Origin: Flammeovirgaceae bacterium UBA976
Lineage (GTDB): Bacteria > Bacteroidota > Bacteroidia > Cytophagales > Cyclobacteriaceae
DNA length: 64,000 nucleotides
Assembly: GCA_002292365.1 (NCBI GenBank)
Contig: DBBU01000049.1
Location: forward strand, 40,117-104,116
Reading direction: 5' to 3'
Shown: in pieces, positions 10,057 through 19,984 of the stretch
Position numbering within the stretch: the first letter of the stretch is position 1
Layout: every line of letters starts with the position of its first letter
Notes under the pieces: model-generated
Database searches by the model: none
Told to the model about the DNA's origin: nothing
Seen by the model: only the letters and a program-made list of their open reading frames with translations
Translations under genes and position numbers: made by a program

Positions 10057-10617
10057 ATGGAAGAAGTAGACTTTTTTCTAGAGCATGCAGTGGAGACTAT
10101 GGAAAAATCTCTTGCTCGATTGTCTCAAGAATTAACAAAAATAAGAGCAGGCAAAGCCATGCCTAATATGTTAGATGCGCTCATGGTAGACTATTATGGC
10201 AATTTAACTCCCATACATCAAGTGGCTTCTATAACGACGCCAGATGCGCGGACTTTAATCATAAAGCCCTGGGAAAAAGCAATGATTGGGGAAATAGAAA
10301 AGGCCATAATCAACAGTGATTTAGGTTTAAATCCTCAAAATGATGGTGAGATTGTCCGGATCAATATACCAGCACTGACGGAAGAACGAAGAATTATTTT
10401 GGTTAAGCAGGCAAAAGCGGCAGCTGAAAATGGGAAAGTTTCTATTCGAACCATTAGAAAAGAGACCAATGAACAATTGAAAATATTACTGAAAGAAGGT
10501 GCCTCAGAGGACCTGATCAAGAATGCTGAAGGAAAGGTTCAAGAACACACAGATGAATATGTAAAAAAAATTCATGCTATTTTTACAGTGAAAGAAAAAG
10601 ACATTATGACCCTCTAA
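10057..10617 (+). CDS. frr: Ribosome recycling factor
   Basis: Splits post-termination ribosomes together with EF-G. The 186-residue length is standard. Family markers are the N-terminal LTKIRAGKAMPNMLD, the conserved YYGNLTPIHQVASI stretch, and the C-terminal VSIRTIRKETNEQLK. ATG start at 10057, four bases after pyrH. Its stop overlaps the end of the convergent nadD by four bases, leaving no room for a terminator between the two units. Confidence 0.98.
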   Translation: MEEVDFFLEHAVETMEKSLARLSQELTKIRAGKAMPNMLDALMVDYYGNLTPIHQVASITTPDARTLIIKPWEKAMIGEIEKAIINSDLGLNPQNDGEIVRINIPALTEERRIILVKQAKAAAENGKVSIRTIRKETNEQLKILLKEGASEDLIKNAEGKVQEHTDEYVKKIHAIFTVKEKDIMTL

Positions 10618-11186
10618 GCATAATACCTTTTTGATTCAATTAACTTCAAAACTTCTTCTGGAACTAAATACTTGGGTGCTTTTCCTTCTTTTAACATTTG
10701 CCTTATTTGAGAAGCGGATATATCAAGAAGCGGGGCAGATATCCACTCGACATTTTCATGATTGATCGAAGGCGGTTCAATGTTAACTTTTCTGGGATAA
10801 ATAATGATCCCGTATTGATTTAATATTTCTTGATGATTTTTCCACTTTGTGAATTGAACTAGATTGTCCTCACCGATAATCAACTTAAACTCATGGTTTG
10901 CATAACGCGAGTTAAAATGTGCCATAGTGTTGATGGTGTAACTAGGTCGAGGCAAACTAAATTCTATGTCATGAGCTTTGAAATGATAATGATCTTGAAT
11001 GGCTACATTGACTAGATCCAATCTATCAAATTCGTGCAACAAGGTTTTATTTTTCTTAAATGGATTTTGTGGGGAGACGACAAACCAAATTTGATTCATA
11101 TCGGTCATTTCATAGACCATATTGGCCACGATTAAATGCCCGATATGAATGGGGTTGAAAGAACCAAAAAAAAGCCCAATCTTCAT
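10614..11186 (-). CDS. nadD: Nicotinate-nucleotide adenylyltransferase
   Basis: Converts nicotinate mononucleotide and ATP to deamido-NAD in NAD synthesis. The nucleotidyltransferase fold shows GSFNPIHIGH (HxGH at residues 14-17) near the N terminus and ISASQIRQ (ISxTxxR class, with Ala-Ser in place of Ser-Thr) near the C terminus. 190 residues, typical length. The ATG at 11186 overlaps the gmk stop by four bases, indicating coupling. Last gene of the sigma/anti-sigma/gmk/nadD unit. Confidence 0.94.
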   Translation of the reverse strand: MKIGLFFGSFNPIHIGHLIVANMVYEMTDMNQIWFVVSPQNPFKKNKTLLHEFDRLDLVNVAIQDHYHFKAHDIEFSLPRPSYTINTMAHFNSRYANHEFKLIIGEDNLVQFTKWKNHQEILNQYGIIIYPRKVNIEPPSINHENVEWISAPLLDISASQIRQMLKEGKAPKYLVPEEVLKLIESKRYYA

Positions 11187-11758
11187 GTGTTCCTATCTAA
11201 AAAATAACTCACCGCGTGCTCTGCACTTTCAAGTGCCCTATTTAGATCATGATTAAGTATTGACATATCAAATTTTGTTTCAAAAGTCGACTCTTCTGCT
11301 ACTTTCAATAATCTCGAGGTAATCTGTTCTTGGTTTTCAGTGCCACGCGCCAATAATCGAGCTTTCAATATGGAAATATCTTCTACTTTTATATAAATTG
11401 CAAGTGCCCTGGTCTTGAGAATTTCGTTAAGCTTTGCTCCTCCTTTCACATCAAGATCAAAAATAACGTGATTACTCGCATTCCAAATACGATCTAATTC
11501 TGATTGTAACGTTCCATAGTAAATACCTGGATAGACTTCTTCGTACTCAAGGAAAGCACCTTGATCTACTTTATCGAGAAAATCCTGTTCAGAGAGAAAG
11601 TGATAATCTTTTCCTGATACCTCGGTAGATCGAGGCTGACGCGTAGTTGCCGAGATAGAAAATTTCAAATCGGCTCGTTTAGCTAAGAGATGATTGACAA
11701 TGGTCGATTTCCCTGATCCCGAGGGCGCAGAAAAAATAACTGCTTTACCTGAACTCAT
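11183..11758 (-). CDS. gmk: Guanylate kinase
   Basis: Phosphorylates GMP to GDP. The P loop SAPSGSGKST is at residues 10-19, followed by the GMP-binding stretch SISATTRQPRSTEVSGKDYH and the DLDVKGG segment. The 191-residue length matches bacterial Gmk. ATG start at 11758, two bases downstream of the anti-sigma gene stop; nadD overlaps its 3' end. Expression is therefore probably tied to the stress sigma operon upstream. Confidence 0.97.
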   Translation of the reverse strand: MSSGKAVIFSAPSGSGKSTIVNHLLAKRADLKFSISATTRQPRSTEVSGKDYHFLSEQDFLDKVDQGAFLEYEEVYPGIYYGTLQSELDRIWNASNHVIFDLDVKGGAKLNEILKTRALAIYIKVEDISILKARLLARGTENQEQITSRLLKVAEESTFETKFDMSILNHDLNRALESAEHAVSYFLDRNT

Positions 11759-11760
11759 TT

Positions 11761-12018
11761 TTATGATTTTGAGATAATAATATCTCTTATGTGGGAGACA
11801 AAGTTAGCGGGAATTAGCTTTTTAGACAATTTTGTCTTGAATAAAAATCTAATGGAACTTTCAACTTCGTATTGCTCGAAACATTCAAAACAACTATTTA
11901 TATGTTGGACCACGGAAGAGTGTTCCACCTGTGAACATTTTCCGTCAAGTATCAACCTAACAAGTCGAATGTTCCTGTTTATTTGCAAGCATTGAAATGC
12001 TCGGTTTAATTTTGACAT
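11761..12018 (-). CDS. Zinc-binding anti-sigma factor (RsrA/ChrR type)
   Basis: Predicted cytosolic anti-sigma factor for the ECF sigma factor encoded just upstream. The 85-residue protein carries HxxxCxxC (His39, Cys43, Cys46) with a Cys at position 10, the spacing of the zinc-binding anti-sigma domain in which redox changes release sigma. A short C-terminal helix region ends in HIRDIIISKS. There is no transmembrane segment. ATG at 12018, 20 bases after the sigma gene. Identity rests on motif and context; overall similarity to named family members cannot be scored here. Confidence 0.75.
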   Translation of the reverse strand: MSKLNRAFQCLQINRNIRLVRLILDGKCSQVEHSSVVQHINSCFECFEQYEVESSIRFLFKTKLSKKLIPANFVSHIRDIIISKS

Positions 12019-12038
12019 TTAAAGCAATAAACTGATGA

Positions 12039-12659
12039 TCAATAGCCCATACTTGAAGCATAGACGCTCAATTTCTCTTTCAATAAATTACGAGCCCTAT
12101 GAAGCCTAGATCGAACAGTACCAATCGGGATATCCAATATTTTTGACAGTTCGTCGTAAGTAAACCCCTCCAAATCACACAAGATGATCACAGTTCTGAA
12201 GTCAACAGCTAACGAAGAGAGTGCTAAACTTATTTCATCGCCTAGCATATCACGGACTGCATCTATTCTAAGATCCACTGTTTTATTTTCTTCAACATTT
12301 TCCGAGTTATAAAAGTTCTCTACTTCTTGGTAATCTACTTTAGCGGGCTCTTTACTTTTCTTTCTAAAATCGTTTATAAAGCTATTCTTTAAAATTCTGT
12401 AGAGCCAGGCTTTTGCATTGGTACCTTTTTGAAAAGATTCTGCAAACCGATATGACTTGAGATAGGTATCCTGTACCAGATCTTTGGCATCGTCTTCATC
12501 ATAGGTAAGGCGATAGGCAAAATTATACAAAATGTCGAGATGTGGCATGAATTCATTCTCAAAAATCGCGGTTCTTTCTTTAACATTAACATTGCTATTC
12601 TTGAATTTTTTTCTTAGCTGTGAATTAGCTTCTTGTGTTTTTTCAATGATTGCATGCAT
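12039..12659 (-). CDS. ECF RNA polymerase sigma factor (RpoE/SigH type)
   Basis: Directs RNA polymerase to a stress regulon. Region 2 is at about residues 38-105 (YNFAYRLTYDEDDAKDLVQD, then AWLYRILKNSFINDFRKK), and region 4 at about 150-200 (FRTVIILCDLEGFTYDELS, then IPIGTVRSRLHRARNLL). A charged insert of about 50 residues separates them. It has 206 residues and an ATG start at 12659. It sits directly upstream of a zinc anti-sigma factor, which suggests a redox- or metal-sensing pair. The upstream region holds a CTAAT-AAAA-ATTAG repeat at 12740-12753; no exact primary-sigma promoter was found, so autoregulation is possible. Confidence 0.95.
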   Translation of the reverse strand: MHAIIEKTQEANSQLRKKFKNSNVNVKERTAIFENEFMPHLDILYNFAYRLTYDEDDAKDLVQDTYLKSYRFAESFQKGTNAKAWLYRILKNSFINDFRKKSKEPAKVDYQEVENFYNSENVEENKTVDLRIDAVRDMLGDEISLALSSLAVDFRTVIILCDLEGFTYDELSKILDIPIGTVRSRLHRARNLLKEKLSVYASSMGY

Positions 12660-13217
12660 TTCTTATCGTGTTTTAATTTATTATCAATTAAACAGTTTTT
12701 TTTAACAATACGAAGATAGTGATTTTTGTTTAATTAATTCTAATAAAAATTAGACAAAATTTTATTTTCTTAATTTCGAGATAAAATAGTTCCTACACTC
12801 TTATTTTATCCCCTTATTTAAAATAAACGTTGATATTTTCAATAATCCCATAAAATTTTGAGAATATATATGACCTTTTTACTATCTCAATAAAAAATTT
12901 CATGATTACAACCTGTAATTTTGTTTATCTTTTTTTAAAAAAAAATAGACATGCTTTAAATTGTACTAAATAGAAGTGATCTTCTGGGGTGTAAGAAATT
13001 ACAAGTTTTGAAATGCTAAGATCTTATTGAGTTAGTATTCTTCGTTATTTGATCTTTGAAAAAAAAATTTGCACTCTAAAAATAATGAGAAGATATAATT
13101 TTATCCTGATTTAAAAACATAATTTCCCTTTTGCGTTTACTCCTTTAAAAGATATTTTTTCTAAATCAATTTTGATCAATGTATCTTACATGTATTACTG
13201 TGACGCAGCTATTAAAC
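12660..13217. other. A/T-rich intergenic region between divergent sigma and glycosyltransferase genes
   Basis: This 558-base stretch is strongly A/T rich with long A and T runs and no credible coding frame. It holds the CTAAT-AAAA-ATTAG repeat (12740-12753). Near 13030-13075 the plus strand has TTTGATCTTTG followed by an A tract and TTTGCAC, which resembles a stable-RNA promoter but fails the exact -33/-7 consensus. Both divergent genes presumably start here. Nothing else was recognised. Confidence 0.5.
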
Positions 13218-14309
13218 ATGAGAAATATATGCTTTTTTAACACTTTGAAATCATGGGGGGGTGGTGAAAAATTTTATCTGGAAAATGCCGTGGGATTTAA
13301 AGAAAAAGGATACAATACCCTTGTAGCATGTGATGATCATTCCATTTTATCTCAAAAAATATTTTCTCATGATTTAGTAAAACTTAGTGTGAATAATGTT
13401 AAAAATCTTTCATTTTTAAATCCTTTTCGCATTTATAAAGTGTATTTACTTTTAAAGAAAAATAACATTGATACCCTGATTTTTTCTACCTCTCAGGACT
13501 TAAAGCTCGGAGGCATTGCAGCCAAGCTAGCAAGGGTAAATAAAATTATTTACCGTAGGGGACTTGCGCATCCAATAAGAGGTAGTTTCTTAAATAAAAT
13601 TTTACTTAAACATGTGATAACACATATTTTTGCCAACTCAGAAGAAACAAAAAGGACCATTCGAGAAAATCTTCGCTCTCAAATTTCAGAAAAGAAAATT
13701 ACCGTTTTATACAACGGTATCAAAACAAATAAAGTAGATACAGAAACACAGTTAGAAGAGATCAAGAGAAGCAATTCAAAAGAGATCATCTTGGGTAATG
13801 CTGGTAGATTATCTAAGCAAAAAGGACAAATACTCCTTTTAGATTTGGCTAGTGTTTTATTACAAAAAAAAATACCATTCAAGCTTTACATTGCCGGTAC
13901 TGGAGAACTACAAAACGAACTTGAAAGGGAAGTTAAAAAAAGAAATCTTCAGGAAACGGTTATACTAATGGGATTCGTTAAAAACATTGATGCCTTCATG
14001 AATTCAATTGATGTTTTTCTGCTTTCAAGTATTTGGGAAGGCTTTGGTTATGTTTTGGTTGAAGCCATGATGCACTCAAAACCAATCGTTGCCTTCAAGA
14101 TTACTAGCAATCCAGAGATAGTAATTCATGAAAAAACTGGATTTCTTGTGGATTATCTAAATATGGATGACTTTGTCCAAAAAACACTTCAGTTGATTGA
14201 AAACTCCAAACTTCGAAAAGAAATGGGAGCGCATGGCCTTTCCCGAGTCAAAGAGAAATTTAAGTTAGAAGATAGCATCTCTCGGCTAGAACAATATCTA
14301 ATACAATAA
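13218..14309 (+). CDS. Family 4 glycosyltransferase
   Basis: GT-B glycosyltransferase, probably using a nucleotide sugar to build a cell-surface polysaccharide or lipid-linked glycan. The N-terminal acceptor domain begins MRNICFFNTLKSWGGGEKFY. The C-terminal donor domain has GNAGRLSKQKGQ and the GT4 signature SSIWEGFGYVLVEAMMHSKP with the E-x7-E pair. I prefer the ATG at 13218, giving 363 residues and a clean start on the first beta strand; an ATG at 13179 would add 13 residues. A run of seven G at 13255-13261 encodes the GGGE motif. It pairs with the GT2 gene downstream. Substrate unknown. Confidence 0.88.
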   Translation: MRNICFFNTLKSWGGGEKFYLENAVGFKEKGYNTLVACDDHSILSQKIFSHDLVKLSVNNVKNLSFLNPFRIYKVYLLLKKNNIDTLIFSTSQDLKLGGIAAKLARVNKIIYRRGLAHPIRGSFLNKILLKHVITHIFANSEETKRTIRENLRSQISEKKITVLYNGIKTNKVDTETQLEEIKRSNSKEIILGNAGRLSKQKGQILLLDLASVLLQKKIPFKLYIAGTGELQNELEREVKKRNLQETVILMGFVKNIDAFMNSIDVFLLSSIWEGFGYVLVEAMMHSKPIVAFKITSNPEIVIHEKTGFLVDYLNMDDFVQKTLQLIENSKLRKEMGAHGLSRVKEKFKLEDSISRLEQYLIQ

Positions 14310-14447
14310 TTCAAGCAAAAATATTATTGACTTTATTTCACATCTGACTAAAATTAGCGTGCTCCTTGCGAAAACTATTTTCCCTTATTCCAGCATGGTG
14401 TGAGAATTTTTATTTAACTAAATTGTCATTTTAAAATGTATTATAAT

Positions 14448-15275
14448 ATGACAAGCGCCTCCATAATTATTTCATTTTATAATAAGACTGATTATCTGAA
14501 AGCTGTTTTAGCAGGATTCGAAAGGCAAACCCACAAAAAATTCGAAATACTTATTGCCGATGATGGTAGTAAGGCCTCTGTTGTCGATGAGGTAAAAAAA
14601 ATCATAGCAGCTTCACCTTTAACGATAACACATGTTTGGCATACGGACAACGGATGGCAAAAAAATAAAATTCTCAATCGAGCAATTAAAAAGAGTAAAT
14701 ACGACTATTTGATTTTTATCGATGGTGATTGCATACCCCACAAGGCATTTGTTCACGAACATTTAATCAATTCTGAGTCAAATGCTATTTTAGCGGGTCG
14801 CAGGGTCTTCTTGAGTGAAAAATTTACCAATAGCCTAAAAACAAATCAAATAAAAAATGGATATTTAGAAAACATTTTCAGACTATTCTTGATGAAATCA
14901 ATCTCATGGTATTTGGGTATTTACTTGGGTAAATTTTCAATCAAAAAAATAATCCTCAGAAAAAAAGGTCGACATGTCAAAGGATGTAACATGTCTCTCT
15001 ATAAAGAAGCACTATTCTTAATAAATGGATTTGATGAACGCTATGTTCATCCTACCATTGGAGAGGATGATGATATCGAATGTCGATTAAAGAATGCAGG
15101 CTTTTACGTAAAAAACCTGAAATATCTCGCTATTCAATACCATCTTCATCACAAATTATTGTCAAGAGAAATGAATCATGAAAACAAGAAACTCATCACT
15201 GTTGTCATGAAACAAAAAACAATTTCAACTCCATATGGCTTAAACCAGGAAAAAAGAATAAATCAATACCTATAA
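14448..15275 (+). CDS. Family 2 glycosyltransferase (chondroitin-synthase-like)
   Basis: GT-A glycosyltransferase for surface glycan synthesis. The N-terminal region has [24 protein letters not shown] and the metal-binding FIDGDC. The C-terminal part has the galactosyltransferase-type segment [11 protein letters not shown], then [20 protein letters not shown] with the acidic cluster expected of the catalytic base. ATG at 14448 or at 14436 (four residues longer); no strong evidence separates them. The 3' end overlaps the convergent ahcY by 13 bases. Acceptor and donor are unknown. Confidence 0.88.
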   Translation: MTSASIIISFYNKTDYLKAVLAGFERQTHKKFEILIADDGSKASVVDEVKKIIAASPLTITHVWHTDNGWQKNKILNRAIKKSKYDYLIFIDGDCIPHKAFVHEHLINSESNAILAGRRVFLSEKFTNSLKTNQIKNGYLENIFRLFLMKSISWYLGIYLGKFSIKKIILRKKGRHVKGCNMSLYKEALFLINGFDERYVHPTIGEDDDIECRLKNAGFYVKNLKYLAIQYHLHHKLLSREMNHENKKLITVVMKQKTISTPYGLNQEKRINQYL

Positions 15276-16561
15276 TTTTCTGGCTTAAAAGGTCCTTCAA
15301 CGGGAACAGATATATAATCGGCTTGCTCCGAAGTCAATAAATCCAATTCCACACCAATTTTAGCGAGATGCAAGGCTGCCACTTTCTCATCCAAATGTTT
15401 AGGTAAGGTGTAAACTACTTTTTCATAATTTTCTATTTTCGTCCACAACTCGATCTGCGCCAATACTTGATTGGTAAACGAATTGGACATCACAAATGAA
15501 GGATGGCCTGTAGCACAACCCAAATTCACTAATCTACCTTCTGCCAACAAAATGATATCATTTCCATTCACATTATACAAATCCACTTGTGGCTTTATTT
15601 CAACCTTAGTGTTTCCGTGATTGTCATTCAACCAAGCCACATCAATTTCATTGTCAAAATGTCCGATGTTGCAGACAATGGTTTTGTCATTCATTTTCTC
15701 AAAATACGCACCATGAATAATATTTTTGTTGCCTGTAGCAGTTATTATGATGTTGGCTCGTGGAATAGAATCTGCCATTTTTTTGACTTCATAGCCATCC
15801 ATAGCAGCTTGCAAAGCACATATTGGGTCGATTTCAGTTATAATTACCCTGACACCAGCACCTCTGAGTGAAGCAGCTGAACCTTTGCCAACATCTCCAT
15901 ATCCTGCTACGATCGCCACTTTACCAGCAAGCATTACATCAGTAGCTCTTCTGATGGCATCTACTAAGGATTCTTGACACCCATACTTATTATCGAACTT
16001 TGATTTTGTCACCGAATCATTAACATTGATTGACGGTAATAATAGAGTTCCATTCTTCATTCTTTCATACAATCGGTGCACTCCTGTAGTCGTTTCTTCA
16101 GAAAGACCATTAATGTTTTCGGTCAGTTCAGGATATCTGTCAAAAACCATATTGGTTAAGTCTCCGCCGTCATCTAAAATCATATTCAAAGGTTTTCCCT
16201 CAGGAAACGCAAAAAGCGTTTGCTCAATACACCAATCAAATTCCTCTTCATTCATCCCCTTCCAAGCATAAACGGGAATCCCTGCTGCTGCGACGGCTGC
16301 CGCTGCGTGATCCTGAGTAGAGAAAATATTACAAGATGACCAAGTCACCTCTGCTCCCAAAGCCTTAAGGGTTTCAATTAATACCGCAGTTTGAATGGTC
16401 ATATGTAAACAGCCTGCGATCCGTGCTCCCTTGAGTGGTTTGGAAACTCCAAATTCTTCTCTAAGTGCCATCAAGCCCGGCATTTCTGCCTCAGCTAATT
16501 GAATTTCTTTTCTGCCCCAATCGGCTAATGCTAAATCTTTAACTTTATAATTTTCTTTCAC
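15263..16561 (-). CDS. ahcY: Adenosylhomocysteinase
   Basis: Hydrolyses S-adenosylhomocysteine to adenosine and homocysteine, relieving product inhibition of methyltransferases. The 432-residue protein starts [15 protein letters not shown] and contains the NAD-binding loop [19 protein letters not shown], the [14 protein letters not shown] substrate region, and the C-terminal [11 protein letters not shown] with the conserved Lys and Tyr. The start is GTG at 16561; the next Met lies inside the conserved domain. Three-prime overlap with the GT2 gene implies mutual read-through or antisense effects. Confidence 0.97.
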   Translation of the reverse strand: MKENYKVKDLALADWGRKEIQLAEAEMPGLMALREEFGVSKPLKGARIAGCLHMTIQTAVLIETLKALGAEVTWSSCNIFSTQDHAAAAVAAAGIPVYAWKGMNEEEFDWCIEQTLFAFPEGKPLNMILDDGGDLTNMVFDRYPELTENINGLSEETTTGVHRLYERMKNGTLLLPSINVNDSVTKSKFDNKYGCQESLVDAIRRATDVMLAGKVAIVAGYGDVGKGSAASLRGAGVRVIITEIDPICALQAAMDGYEVKKMADSIPRANIIITATGNKNIIHGAYFEKMNDKTIVCNIGHFDNEIDVAWLNDNHGNTKVEIKPQVDLYNVNGNDIILLAEGRLVNLGCATGHPSFVMSNSFTNQVLAQIELWTKIENYEKVVYTLPKHLDEKVAALHLAKIGVELDLLTSEQADYISVPVEGPFKPENYRY

Positions 16562-16612
16562 AGTTTTCTTAATTTTTATGCAAGATTAAAGTAACTATTT
16601 TTCTCCAAGAAA

Positions 16613-17371
16613 TTATTTGATGAAAATCAACTCTTTGTGATTGAAGATTCTGTCTTTGCCTCTTATTTCTACGATCAGCTGACCGCGATCATTGATACCT
16701 TTAATTTTCCCTTCCATCGGTTCCCCTTGAACCCTGAATTTATGCTTTTCATTTCTCCAAAAAAGGAGGGCATGATACTTGAGAATAATTTCCTCATATT
16801 GTTTGTTTTTTAGCCTTTGGAACCACTTCTCCATATATAATAAAATGAGCTCCATTACCTTATCTCTGTTTTGGAAGATACCTGTTTCCAGTAAAACAGA
16901 TGTAGCTTTCATTGTTCCAAATTCCTGCTGATTGATATTGATACCGACTCCTATGATCACGTGATCAATGCTTTTTTTGGATACGGAGGCTTCTATCAAA
17001 ATCCCTGCAATTTTGTTCGCGCCCACAAAGATATCATTAGGCCATTTAATTTTCACATCATTAATCATGAAATGACTCAGCGCATCGGTAACAGCCAAAC
17101 CCTGGATAATTGTCAAATAATATTGTTGATGCAAAGACAGAAAAGTGGGGTTTAACAAGACGCTCATTAAAATATTTTTCCCCTTTTGACTTACCCATCG
17201 ACCGTTTAATTGTCCACGTCCTTTGATTTGAAAATCTGCCATTACGACCGTTCCTTCCTCTAAGATCGTTTTTTTCAAAAATGTCTGCATTTCAGTATTG
17301 GTCGAGTGACATTGTGGCAGATAAATCACATTTTTTCCCATAAATTGTGTTTTGGCAAAGAATTTATGCAT
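16613..17371 (-). CDS. birA: Biotin-[acetyl-CoA-carboxylase] ligase
   Basis: Attaches biotin to carrier lysines of carboxylases. It shows STNTEM near residue 23, the biotinyl-AMP loop KGRGQLNGRWVSQKGKN, the KWPNDIFVGANKIAGILIEA block and the GVGININQ segment, followed by a small C-terminal domain. The 252-residue length indicates the short form without the DNA-binding repressor domain. ATG start at 17371, divergent from rsfS with only 45 bases between. A carrier pseudogene lies elsewhere in the window (near 9.2 kb), so its substrates must be encoded outside it. Confidence 0.95.
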   Translation of the reverse strand: MHKFFAKTQFMGKNVIYLPQCHSTNTEMQTFLKKTILEEGTVVMADFQIKGRGQLNGRWVSQKGKNILMSVLLNPTFLSLHQQYYLTIIQGLAVTDALSHFMINDVKIKWPNDIFVGANKIAGILIEASVSKKSIDHVIIGVGININQQEFGTMKATSVLLETGIFQNRDKVMELILLYMEKWFQRLKNKQYEEIILKYHALLFWRNEKHKFRVQGEPMEGKIKGINDRGQLIVEIRGKDRIFNHKELIFIK

Positions 17372-17416
17372 GGTCTGTGTAATTAGTTACAGCAAATTTA
17401 AGTATACAAAAATTGA

Positions 17417-17818
17417 ATGAATAAAATTGGGGGGCAGGTGACGAGTAAAGCATTGAGTGAATGGATTTCGCAGGGAATGATAGAAAAGAAAGCAACTGAC
17501 ATTCAAGTTTTTGATTTAAGAGCCGTTCAACACGCCATTGCTGATTTTTTTGTTTTGTGCTCTGGTAATTCCGATACCCATATTGATTCAATTTCCCAAA
17601 CAATCGAAAGATATGTCTTCGATATGGCAAGACAAAAACCTTGGCACAAGGAAGGATATTCGAATAAAGAGTGGTTATTGATTGATTTTGTAGATGTGGT
17701 AGCGCATGTTTTCAATAAGGAGAAAAGAGCATTTTATGACTTAGAGAAATTGTGGGCAGACGCAAAAATTTCTATTTTAAAAGACTCAGTAGAACAAAAT
17801 ATAAAAACCAACGTCTGA
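17417..17818 (+). CDS. rsfS: Ribosomal silencing factor RsfS
   Basis: Binds ribosomal protein L14 and blocks subunit joining during starvation. The 133-residue protein has the family core AIADFFVLCSGNSDTHIDSI, then KPWHKEGYSNKEWLLIDFVD and a DVVAHVF motif. ATG start at 17417. It lies 27 bases upstream of ftsH, a conserved Bacteroidota pairing. Confidence 0.95.
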   Translation: MNKIGGQVTSKALSEWISQGMIEKKATDIQVFDLRAVQHAIADFFVLCSGNSDTHIDSISQTIERYVFDMARQKPWHKEGYSNKEWLLIDFVDVVAHVFNKEKRAFYDLEKLWADAKISILKDSVEQNIKTNV

Positions 17819-17845
17819 TATAACTAAGATAAAATTATAAAATAG

Positions 17846-19936
17846 ATGAAAAAGACACCAAGGTCTAAAAAAAATATAATGGGAGATCCCAATCGGGGTA
17901 ATTATCAAATTTGGATCATTAGCGCGTTGCTGGCAGCCATTATGGGATTTACGTATTTCAGTAAAAGCAATGCTGCGTTTACCATTACTGAAAGAAGGTT
18001 TGAGGAAATGCTGCTCAGTAATGATGTGGAAAAAGTTATTTTAATCAAAAATAAAGATCTTGTTGAAGTAACGCTCAAGCCAGATGCTCTACAAAACAGC
18101 AAATATAAATTAGAACTGGAGGATAATCATCTGATCAATGGCCCCCACTACAAATTTAAAATTGTGGACGCCAAGATCTTCAATGACAATTTTAATCGTA
18201 TCCAAGACAAAATTTCTGAGGAGCGACGACTAAACTATGAAATAGAAGAAAGGCAAGGCTTAGAAGACCTCTTTTTTAATTATGGTTTCATCTTCTTGCT
18301 TTTGTTTGGTTTTTGGTTCCTCATGAGACGAATGTCCGGTGGCGCTGGGCCTGGGGGGCAGATTTTTAATATTGGTAAGTCTAAAGCCGCTTTATTTGAT
18401 GCTGAAAATCAAGTGAAAATAACCTTTAAAGATGCTGCCGGCCTAGAAGAAGCGAAAGAAGAAATAAAAGAAATTGTTGATTTTCTTCAGAACCCAGGTA
18501 AGTTCACTAAATTAGGAGGTAAAATACCGAAAGGAGCTTTATTAGTAGGCCCTCCTGGGACAGGGAAAACTTTATTGGCTAAAGCTGTCGCAGGTGAAGC
18601 TGCTGTTCCCTTTTTCACCTTATCTGGATCTGATTTTGTTGAAATGTTTGTCGGTGTGGGTGCAGCTCGGGTGAGAGACTTGTTTAAACAAGCCAAGGAA
18701 AAGGCTCCTTGTATCATATTTATTGATGAGATCGACGCCATTGGACGTTCACGGGGCAAAGGACAAATGCCTGGTTCCAATGATGAACGTGAAAATACCT
18801 TGAACTCTCTGCTGGTCGAGATGGATGGCTTTGCTACCGACGCAGGGGTGATCATTCTAGCAGCGACCAATAGGCCTGATGTATTGGATTCAGCTTTACT
18901 CCGCCCCGGTCGTTTCGATCGACAAATAAGTATTGATAAACCAGATATTGTGGGTCGAGATGCCATCTTTAAGGTCCATCTAAAACCCATAAAATTTAAC
19001 AAAGAAGTCGATTCGCGCAAGTTGGCCTCCCAAACGCCTGGTTTTGCAGGTGCTGAAATTGCCAATGTTTGCAATGAGGCCGCATTAATTGCTGCACGAA
19101 AAAATAAAGAAAATGTCGAAATGGTTGATTTTCAAGATGCCATTGATCGAGTCATTGGTGGCTTAGAAAAGAAAAATAAAATTATTTCGCCAGTAGAAAA
19201 GAAAATTGTTGCCTATCATGAGGCAGGACATGCCATCTCGGGTTGGTTTCTTGAGCATGCAGATCCATTGGTCAAAGTAAGTATTGTGCCTAGAGGTATT
19301 GCTGCGCTAGGTTACGCACAATATCTGCCAAAAGAGCAGTTCTTGTATCAGACAGAGCAATTGATGGATGAAATGTGTATGGCTTTAGGTGGGCGAGCTG
19401 CAGAGGAAATAAAATTTGCAAAAATTTCTACGGGTGCATTAAGTGACTTAGAAAGAATTACCAAAATGGCTTATTCTATCGTCTCTGTTTATGGTATGAA
19501 TAGTAAGCTTGGGAATGTTTCCTTTTATGATTCTAAACAATCAGAATACAATTTCAATAAGCCGTATTCAGATGCTACTGCCGAACTCATTGATGAAGAA
19601 GTCAAAAAGTTAATCAGTGATGCTTACAAAAGAACTGTGAATTTACTCAAAAAACATCAGGCAGAACTCGAAATAGTGGCTAAAGAATTGTTGGATAAAG
19701 AAATTATTTTTCAAGCAGATCTAGAAAGACTCATTGGAAAACGACCGTTTGAACAACCTACTACATACCAAGCCTTTGCTGATCAAGAAGATCCTAAAAA
19801 AGTAGAAGATCCTGATCAAGAGGGGGGGGTAGATAATGTAGTTGATGAATTGAAAAGGAATATTCTTTCCGAAATTAAGGAAGAGGAGTCCGGCCCTCCC
19901 AAAAAATCTACCACAGAATCTGATGATATTAAATAG
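17846..19936 (+). CDS. ftsH: ATP-dependent zinc metalloprotease FtsH
   Basis: Membrane-anchored AAA+ protease that degrades misfolded and regulatory proteins. There are two transmembrane helices (about residues 25-43 and 145-162) around an extracytoplasmic segment. The AAA domain has Walker A GPPGTGKT at 235-242, Walker [10 protein letters not shown] near 291, and the second region of homology with RPGRFDRQ. The zinc site HEAGH is at 458-462. The 696-residue length includes a long acidic, disordered C-terminal tail (from about 645) typical of the phylum. It follows rsfS and is closed by a strong terminator that runs into the next gene's start codon. Confidence 0.98.
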   Translation: MKKTPRSKKNIMGDPNRGNYQIWIISALLAAIMGFTYFSKSNAAFTITERRFEEMLLSNDVEKVILIKNKDLVEVTLKPDALQNSKYKLELEDNHLINGPHYKFKIVDAKIFNDNFNRIQDKISEERRLNYEIEERQGLEDLFFNYGFIFLLLFGFWFLMRRMSGGAGPGGQIFNIGKSKAALFDAENQVKITFKDAAGLEEAKEEIKEIVDFLQNPGKFTKLGGKIPKGALLVGPPGTGKTLLAKAVAGEAAVPFFTLSGSDFVEMFVGVGAARVRDLFKQAKEKAPCIIFIDEIDAIGRSRGKGQMPGSNDERENTLNSLLVEMDGFATDAGVIILAATNRPDVLDSALLRPGRFDRQISIDKPDIVGRDAIFKVHLKPIKFNKEVDSRKLASQTPGFAGAEIANVCNEAALIAARKNKENVEMVDFQDAIDRVIGGLEKKNKIISPVEKKIVAYHEAGHAISGWFLEHADPLVKVSIVPRGIAALGYAQYLPKEQFLYQTEQLMDEMCMALGGRAAEEIKFAKISTGALSDLERITKMAYSIVSVYGMNSKLGNVSFYDSKQSEYNFNKPYSDATAELIDEEVKKLISDAYKRTVNLLKKHQAELEIVAKELLDKEIIFQADLERLIGKRPFEQPTTYQAFADQEDPKKVEDPDQEGGVDNVVDELKRNILSEIKEEESGPPKKSTTESDDIK

Positions 19937-19961
19937 GTCTATCAGATAATCATACTAAATT

Positions 19962-19984
19962 GGCCTTTCAAAAAGGCCTTTTTT
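19962..19984 (+). terminator. Rho-independent terminator after ftsH, abutting the lpxH start
   Basis: Perfect seven-base stem GGCCTTT (19962-19968) and AAAGGCC (19972-19978) with a CAA loop and six T (19979-19984). The final T is directly followed by the ATG at 19985, so the hairpin fills the leader of the next gene. Confidence 0.85.

Noticed and set aside
13030-13075. Stable-RNA-like promoter (TTTGATCTTTG, A tract, TTTGCAC) upstream of the GT4 gene
   Set aside because: The -7 box lacks its first T (AAAATTTG) and no TTG lies 19-20 bases upstream, unlike the exact promoters elsewhere.
18487-19074. 195-codon minus-strand frame inside ftsH
   Set aside because: It lies opposite the AAA domain; codon constraints of ftsH explain the lack of stops.
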